Origin: Embiotoca jacksoni
Lineage: Eukaryota; Chordata; Actinopteri; Embiotocidae
Direction: 5' to 3'
Assembly: GCA_022577435.1 (NCBI GenBank)
Contig: JAKOON010000009.1
Span: 6,622,911-6,686,910, forward strand
Length of the DNA stretch: 64,000 bases
The position numbers were made by a program, and so were the translations under genes. Below, in pieces: positions 21,171 through 33,850 of the stretch. The notes under the pieces are model-generated. The model searched no databases and was not told where the DNA came from. It worked only from the letters and a program-made list of their open reading frames with translations. Within the stretch, counting starts at the first letter, position 1; every line of letters begins with the position of its first letter.

Positions 21171-21799
21171 GTCGCACTGAAGATGAAGTGTGCCGCGGTG
21201 AAGACGAGCAACAGAGCAGCGGAAATGTAAGAAAAGGAAATGAATCCGGTTTGAATCTGAGATCTCGGAGGCTGATGCTGATTCGTTCAGCCTAGGACGA
21301 TTATACGGGTCTGAAAACAAAGAGCTCATTGAGGTGGAGACAAATTAGCTACATTACACGGCTGACTCTTTTTACATTTTCCTTTATATTGCTGTTGCGG
21401 CTGCTTTTCGACAACTTTGGTGTCAAGAACTTGTGGCATGAGACAAGAGCTGCTTTTGACAGGTATCAACTTCCTAACGCTGCTAAACTGCGTGTGTGCG
21501 CTCGCGGTGACGGAGGCCCGTGCTGGTGTGGAAGCAGAAACAACAGACGGCGACGACGGCGAGGGTGGCAATGTTTTCTGTCGAAGATGACGCTGCTGAA
21601 TGTGACAGTGATGATGGTGCCGGTTTTGACTTGACATGACGTAGAGGTGAATGATGTTGGGATAATGATAATGAACCGAGGTGAAGTAGAAAATGAATCA
21701 TTCCTAACCTAACCTATACCAAAGGGTAATGTTTGTTGGTCACAACTATGAGGGCACACTATGTCCAGCTGAGCATAGATGTGGTACGACGGAGTAAAA

Positions 21800-21800
<1 letters not shown>

Positions 21801-21870
<70 letters not shown>
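21801..21870 (+). repeat. (AC)35 microsatellite
   Basis: Uninterrupted AC array of 70 bp, about 630 bp after the calcr stop, possibly within its 3' UTR. Confidence 0.97.
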
Positions 21871-21872
<2 letters not shown>

Positions 21873-22925
21873 TAATGTTTTATTCCTGCCCATCCCTAAG
21901 TATGTGCTAATTGTATTTCCTGTGATTCTGCATTCCCAACTGCTTTGTTGTTTTGCAGTTGCTGTATTTGTGCAGAAGCCGAAGATCACAAGGCTGAGAA
22001 GCCAAAAATGTGCACAAAAAATACAAAACCCACAACTTCTTTTAACGTGAAACGGCCACAGGAGTTGTCTGACTGCATTAGAAGTCAAATTATGCTATGA
22101 GTTGTGCCACTAATTCTCACAAAGATTTTATTCTCAATCTTACTTTGTCTGCTCATGATGCCTAAATTCTATCTTCTGCTTTTAAAATGTAAAAATATCC
22201 CATCCTTAATGCATATTGATTCATTCGGGGGGGGTTTTTTTAGCCTTTTGTATGAATGAGCATCAAGGGCAAAAGAAAGACTTACTGAAGAGTCATTGTT
22301 TGGTTCATGTCCACACATAAGTAAACTTATTGATGTCTTAAAGGCACGTTCACTTCTTTGTCACAATCTTGCACAGACTCAAACTCAAACATGCGCAAGT
22401 AGTGCATTTGATCATTTTCTGTTAAAACATGTTCAGGATTTGTTGAAATTATTATCTATCATATCTGTGAAATCAATTTTAAAAAGTCCTTGCAAGGAAA
22501 AGGTTGGGTGAACGAGAAAACATTTTCATGTTTACTTTGAGACTCCCTACATTCTCTCGACACGGCGCTCCTTTGTCGTTATCTGTTGAATGTCTTGGTC
22601 ATCGTGTGTGTGCTGAGTTTCAGGTTCTCTTGTTCTTGTCAGGTGGAGTAACTGTTGGACAGGACGTGGCCTGAGATAACACATGGTCGTAATCCGGTAA
22701 AGTACAGTTGAAAATGTATGTTTTTAATTTACCTATATGGTGAGGCAAACACAGAATTTACGCATTGGAATAAGTTGATCTTTATAATATGTACTTTCAC
22801 TTTGTAATTGTTGTAAAAAAAAAATGACCATCAAATTGTAAACATGTGGTGTAATAGCAAGATAATCAGGTAAATATAGACCATACAGAAATTATTCTCA
22901 AAGTCATATTGGATATTTATCTGAG

Positions 22926-22931
22926 AATAAA
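22926..22931 (+). promoter_or_regulatory. Candidate calcr polyadenylation signal
   Basis: First AATAAA I found after the calcr stop codon, which would give a 3' UTR of about 1.8 kb. Sequence match only. Confidence 0.25.
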
Positions 22932-25900
22932 ACATAGCTGAACACTTTGATCTATAGATGATCAGTGTAAAGATACGTCTTACTTTTAGTTTCATTGATG
23001 AAAAGATTAAGCCCGTTTTCCTGCATAATTATCTCAGTACAAATCTGAAAATTTACCGCAGTGAGCTAATTACATAAAATTAGTCGTAAATCTGGTCACC
23101 AACTGAAATCCTGTTGCATAAATTATTGCACCAGCTGTGATGGTGCGTTGCAGCAACAGAGAAGACTTGAGCCACGGAAGCTGAATGCAGTCTGTCTTTT
23201 TTCACAGCTTCACTATGAAACAGGGGAGTGACAATCATGATCGCAGAGAAGGTTTTACATGACAAAAGAAAAGGAAAATATTACTCATTTTAGTATGAAA
23301 TTTATCTTTCACTTCATATTTATTATGGGGATTTGTCTTAGGTCGGGTGCACACTGTAAGACATGTCACTGGTTGTTTGGTTTTGTCTGTTCATACCCAT
23401 GTAAATACGAGCTGACACTGTGTACATAATAGAGTTTTGCACTGTGAAATACTATTTTTGTTACCTTCCTGTCCTTTATTTGGGCTTGTGTTTGCTTCTT
23501 TCTCCCTCTCGGCTCAGACTGGCATCATCTCAAAAGCTGATAAAAATTGTATTTTGTAAAGGCCAAATTGATTGGTGTTTTTTTTTCCCCCCGCCAAGTA
23601 CAAGAACACACACACTGAAAATCCTTTAGTGTTGCTATGTATTTCCTGAGCAATCAGAAAAACAAGCTGCATGTATTTGTAAAGGGGAAAAAGATGAAAG
23701 AAGTCAGATGAAAATGGACCATTTTCACTACTTAGAATTTGATGATAAAAGCTACATTTCATTTTCTGGTTTTTGAATGATTTTACAAGAATAATGGCCC
23801 ATTAAGTCAATTTACTTTTCCAAACACACCGTCACAAACTTTGTTTTCAAGTGTTCCCGCAATGTATCTCTGATGACTCAGCAGCACCTTCCTCGCCAAC
23901 AATATTGTTGTCAATAATTCAGGGTGGAGAGATTTTATATAAGGAGCACACAGGCAAAACACATAAGGTCTTACTCTATTTGGTGTCTTGCTTCGTGATC
24001 CCTGGAGCTTGGCTTTGCCTTACAGCCTAGTTTTATTCAAAGGTTTCAGCTCGAATTACATTCCAGCATCCGATGTGCGTAATGGGACAAAATCAGCTGA
24101 CACATTTCATTGCTAAGATGGATGTCCACTCACATCCAACAACCTATTAAGGTTGTTATCGCACTGTCTGACTGAGGTCTCTTCTTTATGTGAATATTTT
24201 TTCAGTTTTTATGTCAGAAACCGCTGTATAATTCACAATTTCAAGCTCTGCTCAATCCTAATCATAGAGTCAAAAGAAGAAGACATATTGTCCTCATGCA
24301 TATTTCACACAGTCAATAAAATTACAATAATATTATAAGAAAGTCAATTGTGTATGGAAATATTTTGTTATTCCTCTGATAAATGCTCTCCCCTGCCAAG
24401 CACAACACATCAGAATAAATCTTTAGATAAAAATACTCAAGACTGAAATTGTATGCAAACTGTTTTGAATATGAAGGCAGAGATGGGGAAGTCTTGCAAT
24501 AATGAAGACACAATGAGGTTTGAAATCTCCATAATTGTCATAGTAGCTCTCGTTATGGGCTTTTCTTCGGTAGAATCAATGAAACAATAAAGCCGACAGC
24601 CAGAGGAAGAAGCCTTAAATTGCTTTATACAGTTTCTGTCTTGGGAGCATGTAGGCGTGGGAAGCTTCAGAAAAAATGTCAGCGGCTGTTTCAGGCAGTT
24701 CAGAAGGTTCCCTGACAGCAACGATCTTGAGCGTGTTAAGAAATCGGCAGTAATAGTCATCAAGGGGGTGCTTTTTCTCAGCCATGATAAAATATGAAAT
24801 GACAGTCCTCCATGTCTCAATATGTTTTTACGTCACTTGAAACCATCATGTCACCATAACTGCTCAGATCACTGTTATCATGTGTAGTCCGGGCATATTC
24901 AAGTCCACTCATTCCAACTTCAGTGTACTGACTGAGAACTGAATCAGTCTTTATGCTTCCAGAACACTTTCAGCTGTCTTGGGCAGAATTTCATCATAGC
25001 TGATCGTCACTGCAGCGGCCACGTGGACAACGAAGAAAGGATTTGTTTTTACTCCCAATTCCGCTGGGTTACACACAAAGATTAAGATGCCCATTTCATT
25101 CGCCGAGGTGTTACAGCAGCTTTTCTGCTTCACATACATTCTATACTTGTCTCGAGTGCAATGCAGCGCCAACCAAGCTCACAGTCACGGTCCATGAGCA
25201 AACATGCCTGGAGAGCTCAGAGACCAAAGATTGTCACGATGTAGCCACAGATTCTTTTTTTGGTTCACTAGTTGGGCATGGTGTACAGAATAATAAGGCA
25301 TTGAGCCTCAGAGAGAATATATCATAGCTAAGTGATGCCTACAAAATTAACAATATAAATTGACCAAAAAAATGCTGCATCTTATTCTACATCAAGTTTG
25401 AGCAACAAAGGTTGTAAAATGTGGTTGAAAGTTCAGGAAAATACACAGACTGCATATGGGCCATGGTCATCGGTGTAAAACTGCATTGTTGTTCTACATA
25501 GTGATAGAACTGGAAAGCAAGAGCTAAACAATGTGGCATCACAACTGTGAAAACCAAGACTGAAAAAGAACAACTGACAAAGCATGATACTGCAACACGT
25601 ACCAGAACAAGACATCAGGTCGATTTCCACTGACACTAACTTAATATAATCATTATTTTTAAATGAACTCATGCACAAGATTTTAAAAAAATAATTTGTT
25701 CATATAAAGTAAGAGCTCTTCCACTAAAACAAATCATTTAAGCTACCTACGTCATGCATGTTTGTTCACTGAAGGTGTCACAGAGGTGTTGACTCGAAAA
25801 CGTTTCTGGGTTTCTTTAAGTGTCACCTATTTCTCCGTTTCTATGGTGTCTCGCGAAAGAACGAACACAAGACCTGGCTGCTGAATCCAAATGTGTGCGC

Positions 25901-28900
25901 GCAAAGTTTCACACCCCATATGAATGAGTGCACACAGTCGTATCACGTGCCATCCGTGGAAGCTTATGCCCGTGTTTGCCTCTGAGCCAGCAATAATATA
26001 TTGTGCGTAACATGAGAGAAAAGGAACCCCTGCTGCGCTCAGTGCCGTAGCCTCAAAGAAAATAAATCAAACCATTAAAATCTCCTCTCACAGAGACTAA
26101 TCTGCACCATCGTCTCCGCCTGCTCATGGGAGATAGGACGTTTGAGTCGTGATGGGATTTAGGCTAGCAGTCGTGGCTGCATTCAGGCATTAGACAATTT
26201 CAACGCTGGGCAAAGTGCTGCGCCGAAGGATCATCACTCGTGGTAGTTCTGCAGTCAGGAAAATTTGCTTTTACACTCATGAATTCATGATTGGCAGATG
26301 ATCTCCCGAGGCATTAACTGACTAATTTCAGAGACCATTGTGTCTTCTTCTGCACTCTGTTTTGAACATGTTGCGCTTGCAGTACTATTCTTCATTTTAA
26401 ATGCTCAGAACAATCAAGAATTTTATTGGATTTTGAATTCCACTTGATTGTGTAATAAGCATCCTGCAGAAGTCTATGGAGAGAAGAGTGGAGATTACCT
26501 AATGAAATAACTCCTTCTACAAGATTACAATGCAGCAATGATAAATTATAATCTTAAATGAGCTGTGCTTTCAAATCCTTTGATGTATCATTGGAAGACA
26601 ATGCTTGCTGCGGGATAATTATCTAGGCCCTCTTGATTTAAACTCTTTGATATTAAGAACATAAGTGCCAAAGCAATGCCCTACAGCAGATCACTGATCC
26701 ACTTGGGTAACAATATTTACTGCCCCATCCATCTTAGTATCTTACTTCACAGTGGAGCAAGGGAATGAGACACCGGGGGCGTTGTGGTAGCAGTAATTCG
26801 TAGAGTTGCAGAAATGAGAAGAGGCGAGAGACAGCATTTGAAAGTAGTTGTTTGTTTCCCCTAACCTTCCAGGGAGGATAGCAGCGACCAAGTACGATTC
26901 ATCTGTGTATGCTCGAGGCTGCTGCACATTTGGCCACGAAGCTCCTGACCTCACTAAACCACTGAGTCATGCTGCCTCAAACAAAACCCTGACAAGAACC
27001 AGTGGATATCAGCAAAGTCACAGAAGCCAAAACCAGCTGGTGTGAAGTTGATATCACCTCCTTGGTGCATCAAACAACATGAAACGAAGACTTCCCTTTA
27101 CACGTTGCTCGTGCTAAAAGCAGAGGTGAGCCTGTCAGTCGGACCCTGGAGATACGTCTTTGAAGATAACCATCTCAGTTATGTCTTTCTAATAGCAGTT
27201 GTTCCCTCATTATGCACTAATGAGATTTGTGTGACAAATTATTAATTATCAGGGCACTTGATAGAGTACATGCTAGAGCGCTGGAGAGGTTTTCCATTTA
27301 ACAACAATTTATTTCCACTGATATTTTAGCATTCATGAAGGAAGAAATATAACTGTTAAATTCAGTGTCAAAATAATTTCACAGACACAAACAATGACAC
27401 TTTGTAGATTTGAGGGAGGCAGAACATCTGTTTACTTGTACTTTGACAGAGTGTTGAACAAATTAATTTGCTCCTTGCTGACAGGGCTGAAAGTCTGATT
27501 TATACTCATATTCCTGTTTATCCTCAAATGGTCCTAAAATGAAGGAGGTATTACTCAGTGATGGGGAATGCCAGTTCGGTAAACTCGATAAAGGGCAATG
27601 TACATTTACAAAAACCAGGAACAAGTTTTTTTTTTATCATCCCTTTTTAAAAACAGGACTTCAGAAGGAGCCCATAAGGAGAGTTATTCAAGCATTATGA
27701 ACGATTTGATGTAAAATTAAACTGAAGGACATTGTTAACTTTAATCACACGACCTGCAGAGTGCATCCAAAAAGGTCATTTGCCTCCAAACCATGTTGTC
27801 ATCTAAATTCGATTCCATTAGGACTGACTGAAGCTACATGAAAGGCTGAAACAGGGTGTAACATTTAGCTGGGCTGAAGCTGGAAGCTACAGAGGAGTAC
27901 AGACACAGGTTCACGAGGCTTGTGTTCCAGTCAGTCTGATCCCACTCGGCTAAAATGCAAGCATCGATTACTTTTGAGCCACAAATTTCAACATCCACAG
28001 TGCAGTAAAACAGATAAGCACCACTGTTGTAATTCTCTGACACAAAACTCTTATGTTGCCATGGCCAAAAAACCAAAGTGTTTAAAGTTAAGGGACCGCA
28101 GAGTCTTGTTAAATGCAGGTTTAGCAGCCAAAGTTCCCTGTCCACACACAGCCTGTACTTTCGGATTTTCCACTCAAAGCATTTTATGAGGGGTCTCAGC
28201 ACAGCAGGAGAAGCACTAACTTATTTCTGTTTTACTATCCCCGCAGTGAAAATTTAACAGCGGTTTCAAAAGATAGAGCTTTCATAAGCATTTGAAAATA
28301 AACGACAGGCGATTGACATTCTCATAAATGTTGTTCACGTTCAAATGTGTAACACAAAGCTGAAGAGAAATTGCATTTTGCACTTTTAAAAACATAGGCT
28401 ACAAAGACTCAGCAGGTACAATGAAATATAAGAAAGAAAACATTTTTAAAAAAGATAGATAAATTGAACAAAAAGGGATCAAATACGATTAAGATTCTTT
28501 TTCTAAAAGCGTTTTCAGACACTACTTGTTGTGTACAATTCAAATGAAGTCTGGTGGACTTACCTTTACAGCTGTCCTCTTTGTGCTGATGTAAAATCCA
28601 CTGAAGAAAGAGGGTCTGAATCTGCCTCTAGTTGACCTCTGGTGCATTTCATTCGTGGTGTCGAGTCGAAGGGGACCGACTGCAGGATAATATGATAACA
28701 AATAAGTAACTTCAGCAGTAATTCAAAAGTTAAGCAAATCAATTCAAGTTTTTCTTCTCACTCTCGGCCAAAACAGGGGGGTTAGTTTTGTCCCAGCAGT
28801 GACGTATTGTTTGTGTCGCAACAAGCCTATGAGAGAGTTATAAGTTATCACCAAAAATGTATTGAGGAAAACTGGACATCAGACTAAATGGCAACTGTTC

Positions 28901-29840
28901 CCTTGAAAGAATATTCTCATCTGGTACATGAATCAAAAACGTTTTTCAGCTCCTGCATTGTGAGGCACACTGCACATATGCATTAGTGTTTCACTACTCA
29001 GCTCATAGAATTAATAAAACGTACTTTTCTTGGCTCTGAGAAGGTTTTACAAATATGAAGCGCCTGTGGGTTAAAAATTCATAATATCATTTTGTTTACA
29101 ATTGGCTGACAATAGTTTAAGTATCTTCTATAATGGCAGTCAAAGGAAAGGAACATGTAAAGTCTATGTTGCTGCGGTTGGTTGTTTCACTGTCAATCCA
29201 TTGGCTCCTATAACTTTAAACCTTCCACAACCTAACAACCAATAGGAGACCATGGCACCAGCAGGCAGGTTCTTTTGGGCTAGAGAGGATTTTTTTTCTT
29301 TGTAGTACTTTCAGTGACCACTGAGAGAAATTATCAGCAAGACTAATTGATGGCGCTACATCCAGTGCTCATGAAACTATTTGTCAATGGGTGAAACACA
29401 GAGGAACTTCTGCACTAAAACGACTAACCCAACACTAATTAAGACAGCTGAACCCTCATGTTAGATTAATTTTTTTTTTAAAGGGTCTTTGGATGAATAC
29501 CATGAAAACGTCCTGTGGTTTTTGTCTCCGTTTAACAGTGCAGTCACACCGTGAAATAATCTCTAACAGAAATAGTTTTACATTTTGAGAATCATCATTA
29601 TTCAGTCTCACATAGCCAGACCTACTTCCACATGACTGAACCCATATATCCTTCTGGTAAAGGGGAATAACACACTGGCCTTCTATAGACTATTCAGAAT
29701 GATCTTGGTCGGCAATAACCACAAGATACAGTGACCTTGCAAAATCAGAAGCGGTTTGGAGGGGGGCTGGTTTTGACGGAACATTTGCACTAGAGAGTAG
29801 TTGAGCTCTAGCATGAAAACAGCCAAATCTGGGATGATTC

Positions 29841-29990
29841 AACTGCCAAGTGGGTAGAGTGCTTACCATGGGCCACGGGCCAAGTGCTTGAGCCCCAAGT
29901 CCCTGGTTCGATTTTTGGCCGGCATGACCATTTCCTACATGTTGCTGTCCTCCCCCAATTTCCTGTCTGACAGACAGATAGGGGAAGAGA
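29841..29990 (+). repeat. tRNA-derived SINE fragment
   Basis: A tRNA-like head (AAGTGGGTAGAGTGCTTACC as A-box region; CCCTGGTTCGATTTTTGGCC containing a B-box GGTTCGATT) is followed by a body CATGTTGCTGTCCTCCCCCA ATTTCCTGTCTG that matches, from memory, a common percomorph SINE. The duplicated arm is too poor for a working tRNA. Confidence 0.6.
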
Positions 29991-30233
29991 AAGATAAATA
30001 ATACCCCCAAAATACACATTTTAAAAAGAACGGAGCTGCTTCTCATAGCAACAAGGATTTTGAAACTGGAAACGCACAAGTAGCTGTCGGTGAGGAGAAG
30101 GCCGACTGAAATAATTGGCCAGCATCAGATCAGAAGTAAGACAAATTGAACGACCACCCAAAAATATCTGAACCAAACAGCTCAGTTAAGTTTGAACATG
30201 TTCATTTTCCATATTTAAAAAGCCATCATTGAC

Positions 30234-30236
<3 letters not shown>

Positions 30237-30271
<35 letters not shown>
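30237..30271 (+). repeat. (TG)17 microsatellite
   Basis: Uninterrupted TG array of about 35 bp. Confidence 0.95.
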
Positions 30272-30277
<6 letters not shown>

Positions 30278-31596
30278 TGATAAATACGTGGGCTTTCACA
30301 GCATTTGTGTGTGTGTTTGTTTTACGCACAAATAGACCACTTCAACATAAACAGCCTACACTCTTCCAAGCGCTTCATGTACTCAGGCAGTAAGTCACAC
30401 ACTTAAAAAGGAAGAGTCCCTCAGGTGTATTTACCCCCACCAGGTTAGCAGAGGGACAACCAACCACAACACACACAACATGAGGAATTGTCTACTGTCG
30501 TTGAAACTTGCCTGTGGCACCGCCACCACACACTCCACATCACCCTCCGTGTCACCTATCAAACTGAAATCACGCCCAGATAGCAGCAATCTGTCTCACT
30601 CAGACGTCTTCAGAAGTCTGCCAAAGTGGAAGATTAACATCAGCGAGCGCCGTACACGCAAGCAATGCCACACTCGAGCATGAAGAATGAGCCGCTGACA
30701 TGACAGACCAGAGGATCTCGAAGCATTAGTCCGGACCGTTCTGTTCGGGGGAAGTGACACAGTTACGCTGGATGAAATATTCCTTGCATTCATGGAATCC
30801 TTACCTTTCGTTTTGCTGAAATAGTGTAATGGGCTGTGTGCATGCAAGCAATGTGCTTACAGAGACCCTGCCAGTATAATAAGTTATAATTAGGATGATG
30901 AATGACGAGAGGAAGACGATTAGAAAAATAAAGATACAGGGGGAGAGAAGCAAAAGCAATGTTTGTTTTTTTTCTGCAAAAAGAAAACTGTGACTATTTC
31001 TTGCACCTTTTACTTTAAATGTGTCGAGTCGGCCGCCACCTGTGCAAATATTTTAATAATTGGGGAAAATTCAAGCGCATGCACAAGACACATGTATAAT
31101 TCATCCGTTTTAGTGAGTTCGCAACAAAAAACCTCAAGTTAATCCTGGGGATGATTTGAATATGTAAAAAAGATTGGCTGCAGTCCAAGTGGGATTGAAA
31201 AGTCTGATTTATCCAAAGCAGGTCAAGGCGCCCTCCGTCTGCAGTCTCTATCATGCTCTGCATATCCAGGGGGAAATCCTGGAAAAACCTGTCAGCGCTC
31301 CGATAACCAGCGCTGAACTCCACCCCGCAGGGTGAATATAAACCTCATTCCCCAGCTTCACACCTAAATCCACTAGATTAACAACATCAAGATCAAAAAC
31401 GGCAAATCCTGAACAGCACCTAAAAAAGGTAATCAAGAGGGCTGATGGTCATCTTCCTCAAAGTGCTTTCAGGCTGAAGTGAGTGAGAGAAGAGAAAGGT
31501 AATAATTTAATGGGCCACAAAACCTCAATTCTGGCAAATCTGTCAGGATGTTAGTTTTTGCCAAAAGCGATGTCTGCACTCAGAATGTGAAATACA

Positions 31597-31598
<2 letters not shown>

Positions 31599-31633
<35 letters not shown>
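31599..31633. repeat. TA microsatellite on the left of the third Tc1 element
   Basis: Alternating AT with one ACAT interruption, running directly into the transposon end. Confidence 0.9.
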
Positions 31634-31635
<2 letters not shown>

Positions 31636-31852
31636 GTGGGTACGGAAAGTATTCAGACCCCTTTACATTTTTCACTCTTTGTTTCATTGCAGCCATTTGC
31701 TAAAATCAAAAAAGTTCATTTTATTTCTCATTAATGTACATTCAGCACCCCATCTTGACAGAAAAAAAAACAGAAATGTAGAAATTTGTGCAAATTTATT
31801 AAAAAAGAAAAACTGAAATATCACATGGTCATAAGTATTCAGACCCTTTGCT
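31634..31852. repeat. Left TIR of third Tc1 element
   Basis: About 219 bp; outer AAAGTATTCAGACCCC and inner ATAAGTATTCAGACCC direct repeats. Confidence 0.88.
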
Positions 31853-32011
31853 GTGACACTCATATTTAACTCACATGCTGTCCATTTCTTCTGATCCTCC
31901 TTGAGATGGTTCTACTCCTTCATTGGAGTCCAGCTGTGTTTAATTAAACTGATTGGACTTGATTAGGAAAGGCACACACCTGTCTATATAAGACCTTACA
32001 GCTCACAGTGC

Positions 32012-33052
32012 ATGTCAGAGCAAATGAGAATCATGAGGTCGAAGGAACTGTCCAAGGAGCTCAGAGACAGAATTGTGGCAAGGCACAGATCTGGCCAAGG
32101 TTACAAAATCATTTCTGCAGCACTCAAGGTTCCTAAGAGCACAGTGGCCTCCATAATCCTTAAATGGAAGAAGTTTGGGACGACCAGAACTCTTCCTAGA
32201 CCTGGCCGTCCAGCCAAACTGAGCAATCGTGGGAGAAGAGCCTTGGTGAGAGAGGTAAAGAAGAACCCAAAGATCACTGTGGCTGAGCTCCAGAGATGCA
32301 GTAGGGAGATGGGAGAAAGTTCCACAAAGTCAACTATCACTGCAGCCCTCTACCAGTCGGGGCTTTATGGCAGAGTGGCCCGACGGAAGCCTCTCCTCAG
32401 TGCAAGACATATGAAAGCCTGCATAGAGTTTGTCAAAAAACACATGAAGGACTCCCAGACTATGAGAAATAAGATTCTCTGGTCTGATGAGACCAAGATT
32501 GAACTTTTTGGCGTTAATTCTAAGCGGTATGTGTGGAGAAAACCAGGCACTGCTCATCACCTGCCCAATACAATCCCAACAGTGAAACATGGTGGTGGCA
32601 GCATCATGCTATGGGGGTGTTTTTCAGCTGCAGGGACAGGACGACTGGTTGCAATTGAAGGAAAGATGAATGCGGCCAAGTACAGAGATATCCTGGAAGA
32701 AAACCTCTTCCAGAGTGCTCTGGACCTCAGACTGGGCCGAAGGTTCACCTTCCAACAAGACAATGACCCTAAGCACACAGCTAAAATAACAAAGGAGTGG
32801 CTTCGGAACAACTCTGTGACCATTCTTGACTGGCCCAGCCAGAGCCCTGACCTAAACCCAATTGAGCATCTCTGGAGAGACCTGAAAATGGCTGTCCACC
32901 AACGTTCACCATCCAACCTGACGGAACTGGAGAGGATCTGCAAGGAAGAATGGCAGAGGATCCCCAAATCCAGGTGTGAAAAGCTTGTTGCATCATTCCC
33001 AAGAAGACTCATGGCTGTACTAGCTCAAAAGGGTGCTTCTACTCAATACTGA
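32012..33052 (+). CDS. Tc1 transposase, full length (DD34E)
   Basis: 346 codons and TGA; the family-like start is Met at residue 8 (MRSKELSKEL), giving 339 residues. N-terminal paired-like helix-turn-helix region (KVPKSTVASI) with the GRPAK motif at about 65-69, then catalytic D159 (LWSDETK), D250 (FQQDNDPKH) and E285 (NPIEHLW), with 34 residues between the last two. All motif neighbours look canonical, unlike the first element, which has substitutions beside D156 and D247. No stop or frameshift, so of the three transposases here this is the best candidate for a functional enzyme. Whether it is expressed is unknown. Confidence 0.95.
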   Translation: MSEQMRIMRSKELSKELRDRIVARHRSGQGYKIISAALKVPKSTVASIILKWKKFGTTRTLPRPGRPAKLSNRGRRALVREVKKNPKITVAELQRCSREMGESSTKSTITAALYQSGLYGRVARRKPLLSARHMKACIEFVKKHMKDSQTMRNKILWSDETKIELFGVNSKRYVWRKPGTAHHLPNTIPTVKHGGGSIMLWGCFSAAGTGRLVAIEGKMNAAKYRDILEENLFQSALDLRLGRRFTFQQDNDPKHTAKITKEWLRNNSVTILDWPSQSPDLNPIEHLWRDLKMAVHQRSPSNLTELERICKEEWQRIPKSRCEKLVASFPRRLMAVLAQKGASTQY

Positions 33053-33268
33053 GCAAAGGGTCTGAATACTTATGACCATGTGATATTTCAGTTTTTCTTT
33101 TTTAATAAATTTGCACAAATTTCTACATTTCTGTTTTTTTCTGTCAAGATGGGGTGCTGAGTGTACATTAATGAGAAATAAAATGAACTTTTTTGATTTT
33201 AGCAAATGGCTGCAATGAAACAAAGAGTGAAAAATGTAAAGGGGTCTGAATACTTTCCGTACCCACTG
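33052..33268. repeat. Right TIR of third Tc1 element
   Basis: About 217 bp inverted copy of the left repeat; ends CCCACTG next to TATACATATATA. Confidence 0.88.
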
Positions 33269-33318
33269 TATACATATATATATATATATATACATATAAA
33301 TATGTATATATATATACA
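33269..33318. repeat. TA-rich microsatellite on the right of the third Tc1 element
   Basis: TATACATATATA-type array interrupted by CA and AAA. Confidence 0.85.
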
Positions 33319-33599
33319 GGGACAATACAGTATGAAGTCAAATGAAACTGAAAATACTAAAGTAAATACTCAATTACCTTAAAAGTACGCTTAAGTACAA
33401 GTGTCAAGGAACTGACTATCTATAACGGTTATACAGTTAGATCCGACTTCCTCTGGCACCAATAGACTTCCATTTCTTGAATCAAATACTAAGATAGTCA
33501 ATCTTAACAAATCACTATGATGTTCTGGTGGCCCAGCTGTAAATAATTCCACCATTAATAAGATATTGGGCTTCAAAAATGGTTCCATTTTGGAATTGC

Positions 33600-33850
33600 A
33601 TGGTTTGATTGACATCCCTGGGGTGCAGTCTGGTGTCAGTTATAGGCGGGCGAGCATAGTGTCCTCTAGTTCCCAGCCAGTCGAGTCACACCCTGCTGCT
33701 CGCTCCTCACCAGCTCATAAATATGGCCACTTCTCGCTCCGGTGAAAACCAAGACGGAAGAGGCTGCAATGCCGAACTCGAAGCTTTAAACCAGCGGTTC
33801 GCAAACCAATGGGTGACATAACGCTAGGTTGCTATCTGGGTTGCTACTTG
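33600..33850 (+). repeat. Non-autonomous fish repeat, copy 1
   Basis: Contains ATGGCCACTTCTCGCTCCGG, AACCAAGACGGAAGAGGCTG and CAATGGGTGACATAACG, a block I recognise from a very common percomorph non-autonomous repeat (canonical form continues to GTCTATG). A second, longer copy is at 63185-63705. Confidence 0.55.

Larger units (their letters stand above)
21171..31598. other. Intergenic region right of calcr (including its 3' UTR)
   Basis: 10.4 kb without a recognisable gene on either strand. Begins with the calcr 3' UTR of unknown length. Contains two CA/TG microsatellites and a tRNA-like SINE at about 29841-29990. Short open frames here have no conserved look and often overlap on opposite strands. 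Confidence 0.6.
31634..33268 (+). mobile_element. Complete Tc1/mariner element (third family), intact
   Basis: About 1635 bp. The right end reads GTACCCACTG followed by TA; the left end reads GTGGGTACGGAAAGTATTCA but is preceded by TATA where the right end predicts CA, so its first base appears changed from C to T. Terminal repeats (31634-31852; 33052-33268) differ by eye at one base within the repeat, a 2-base length change in an A run, and the left tip. Inner and outer copies of AAGTATTCAGACCC give the IR/DR layout. One unbroken transposase frame lies in between. (TA)n arrays flank both sides. Confidence 0.93.

Noticed and set aside
21704..21720. Telomere-like CCTAACCTAACC
   Set aside because: Only two and a half units in unique sequence; probably chance or the tail of a repeat.
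21759..22088. Cys-Val and Thr-His repeat proteins over microsatellites (also at 14805-15209 and 43030-43618)
   Set aside because: They are translations of (TG)n/(CA)n arrays with no gene context.
29841..29990. Genuine tRNA gene
   Set aside because: A- and B-box-like motifs are present, but the stems do not pair and the sequence continues as a SINE body.
30480..30847. Overlapping open frames on both strands
   Set aside because: No domain, no splice context, no codon or composition signal distinguishing them from background.
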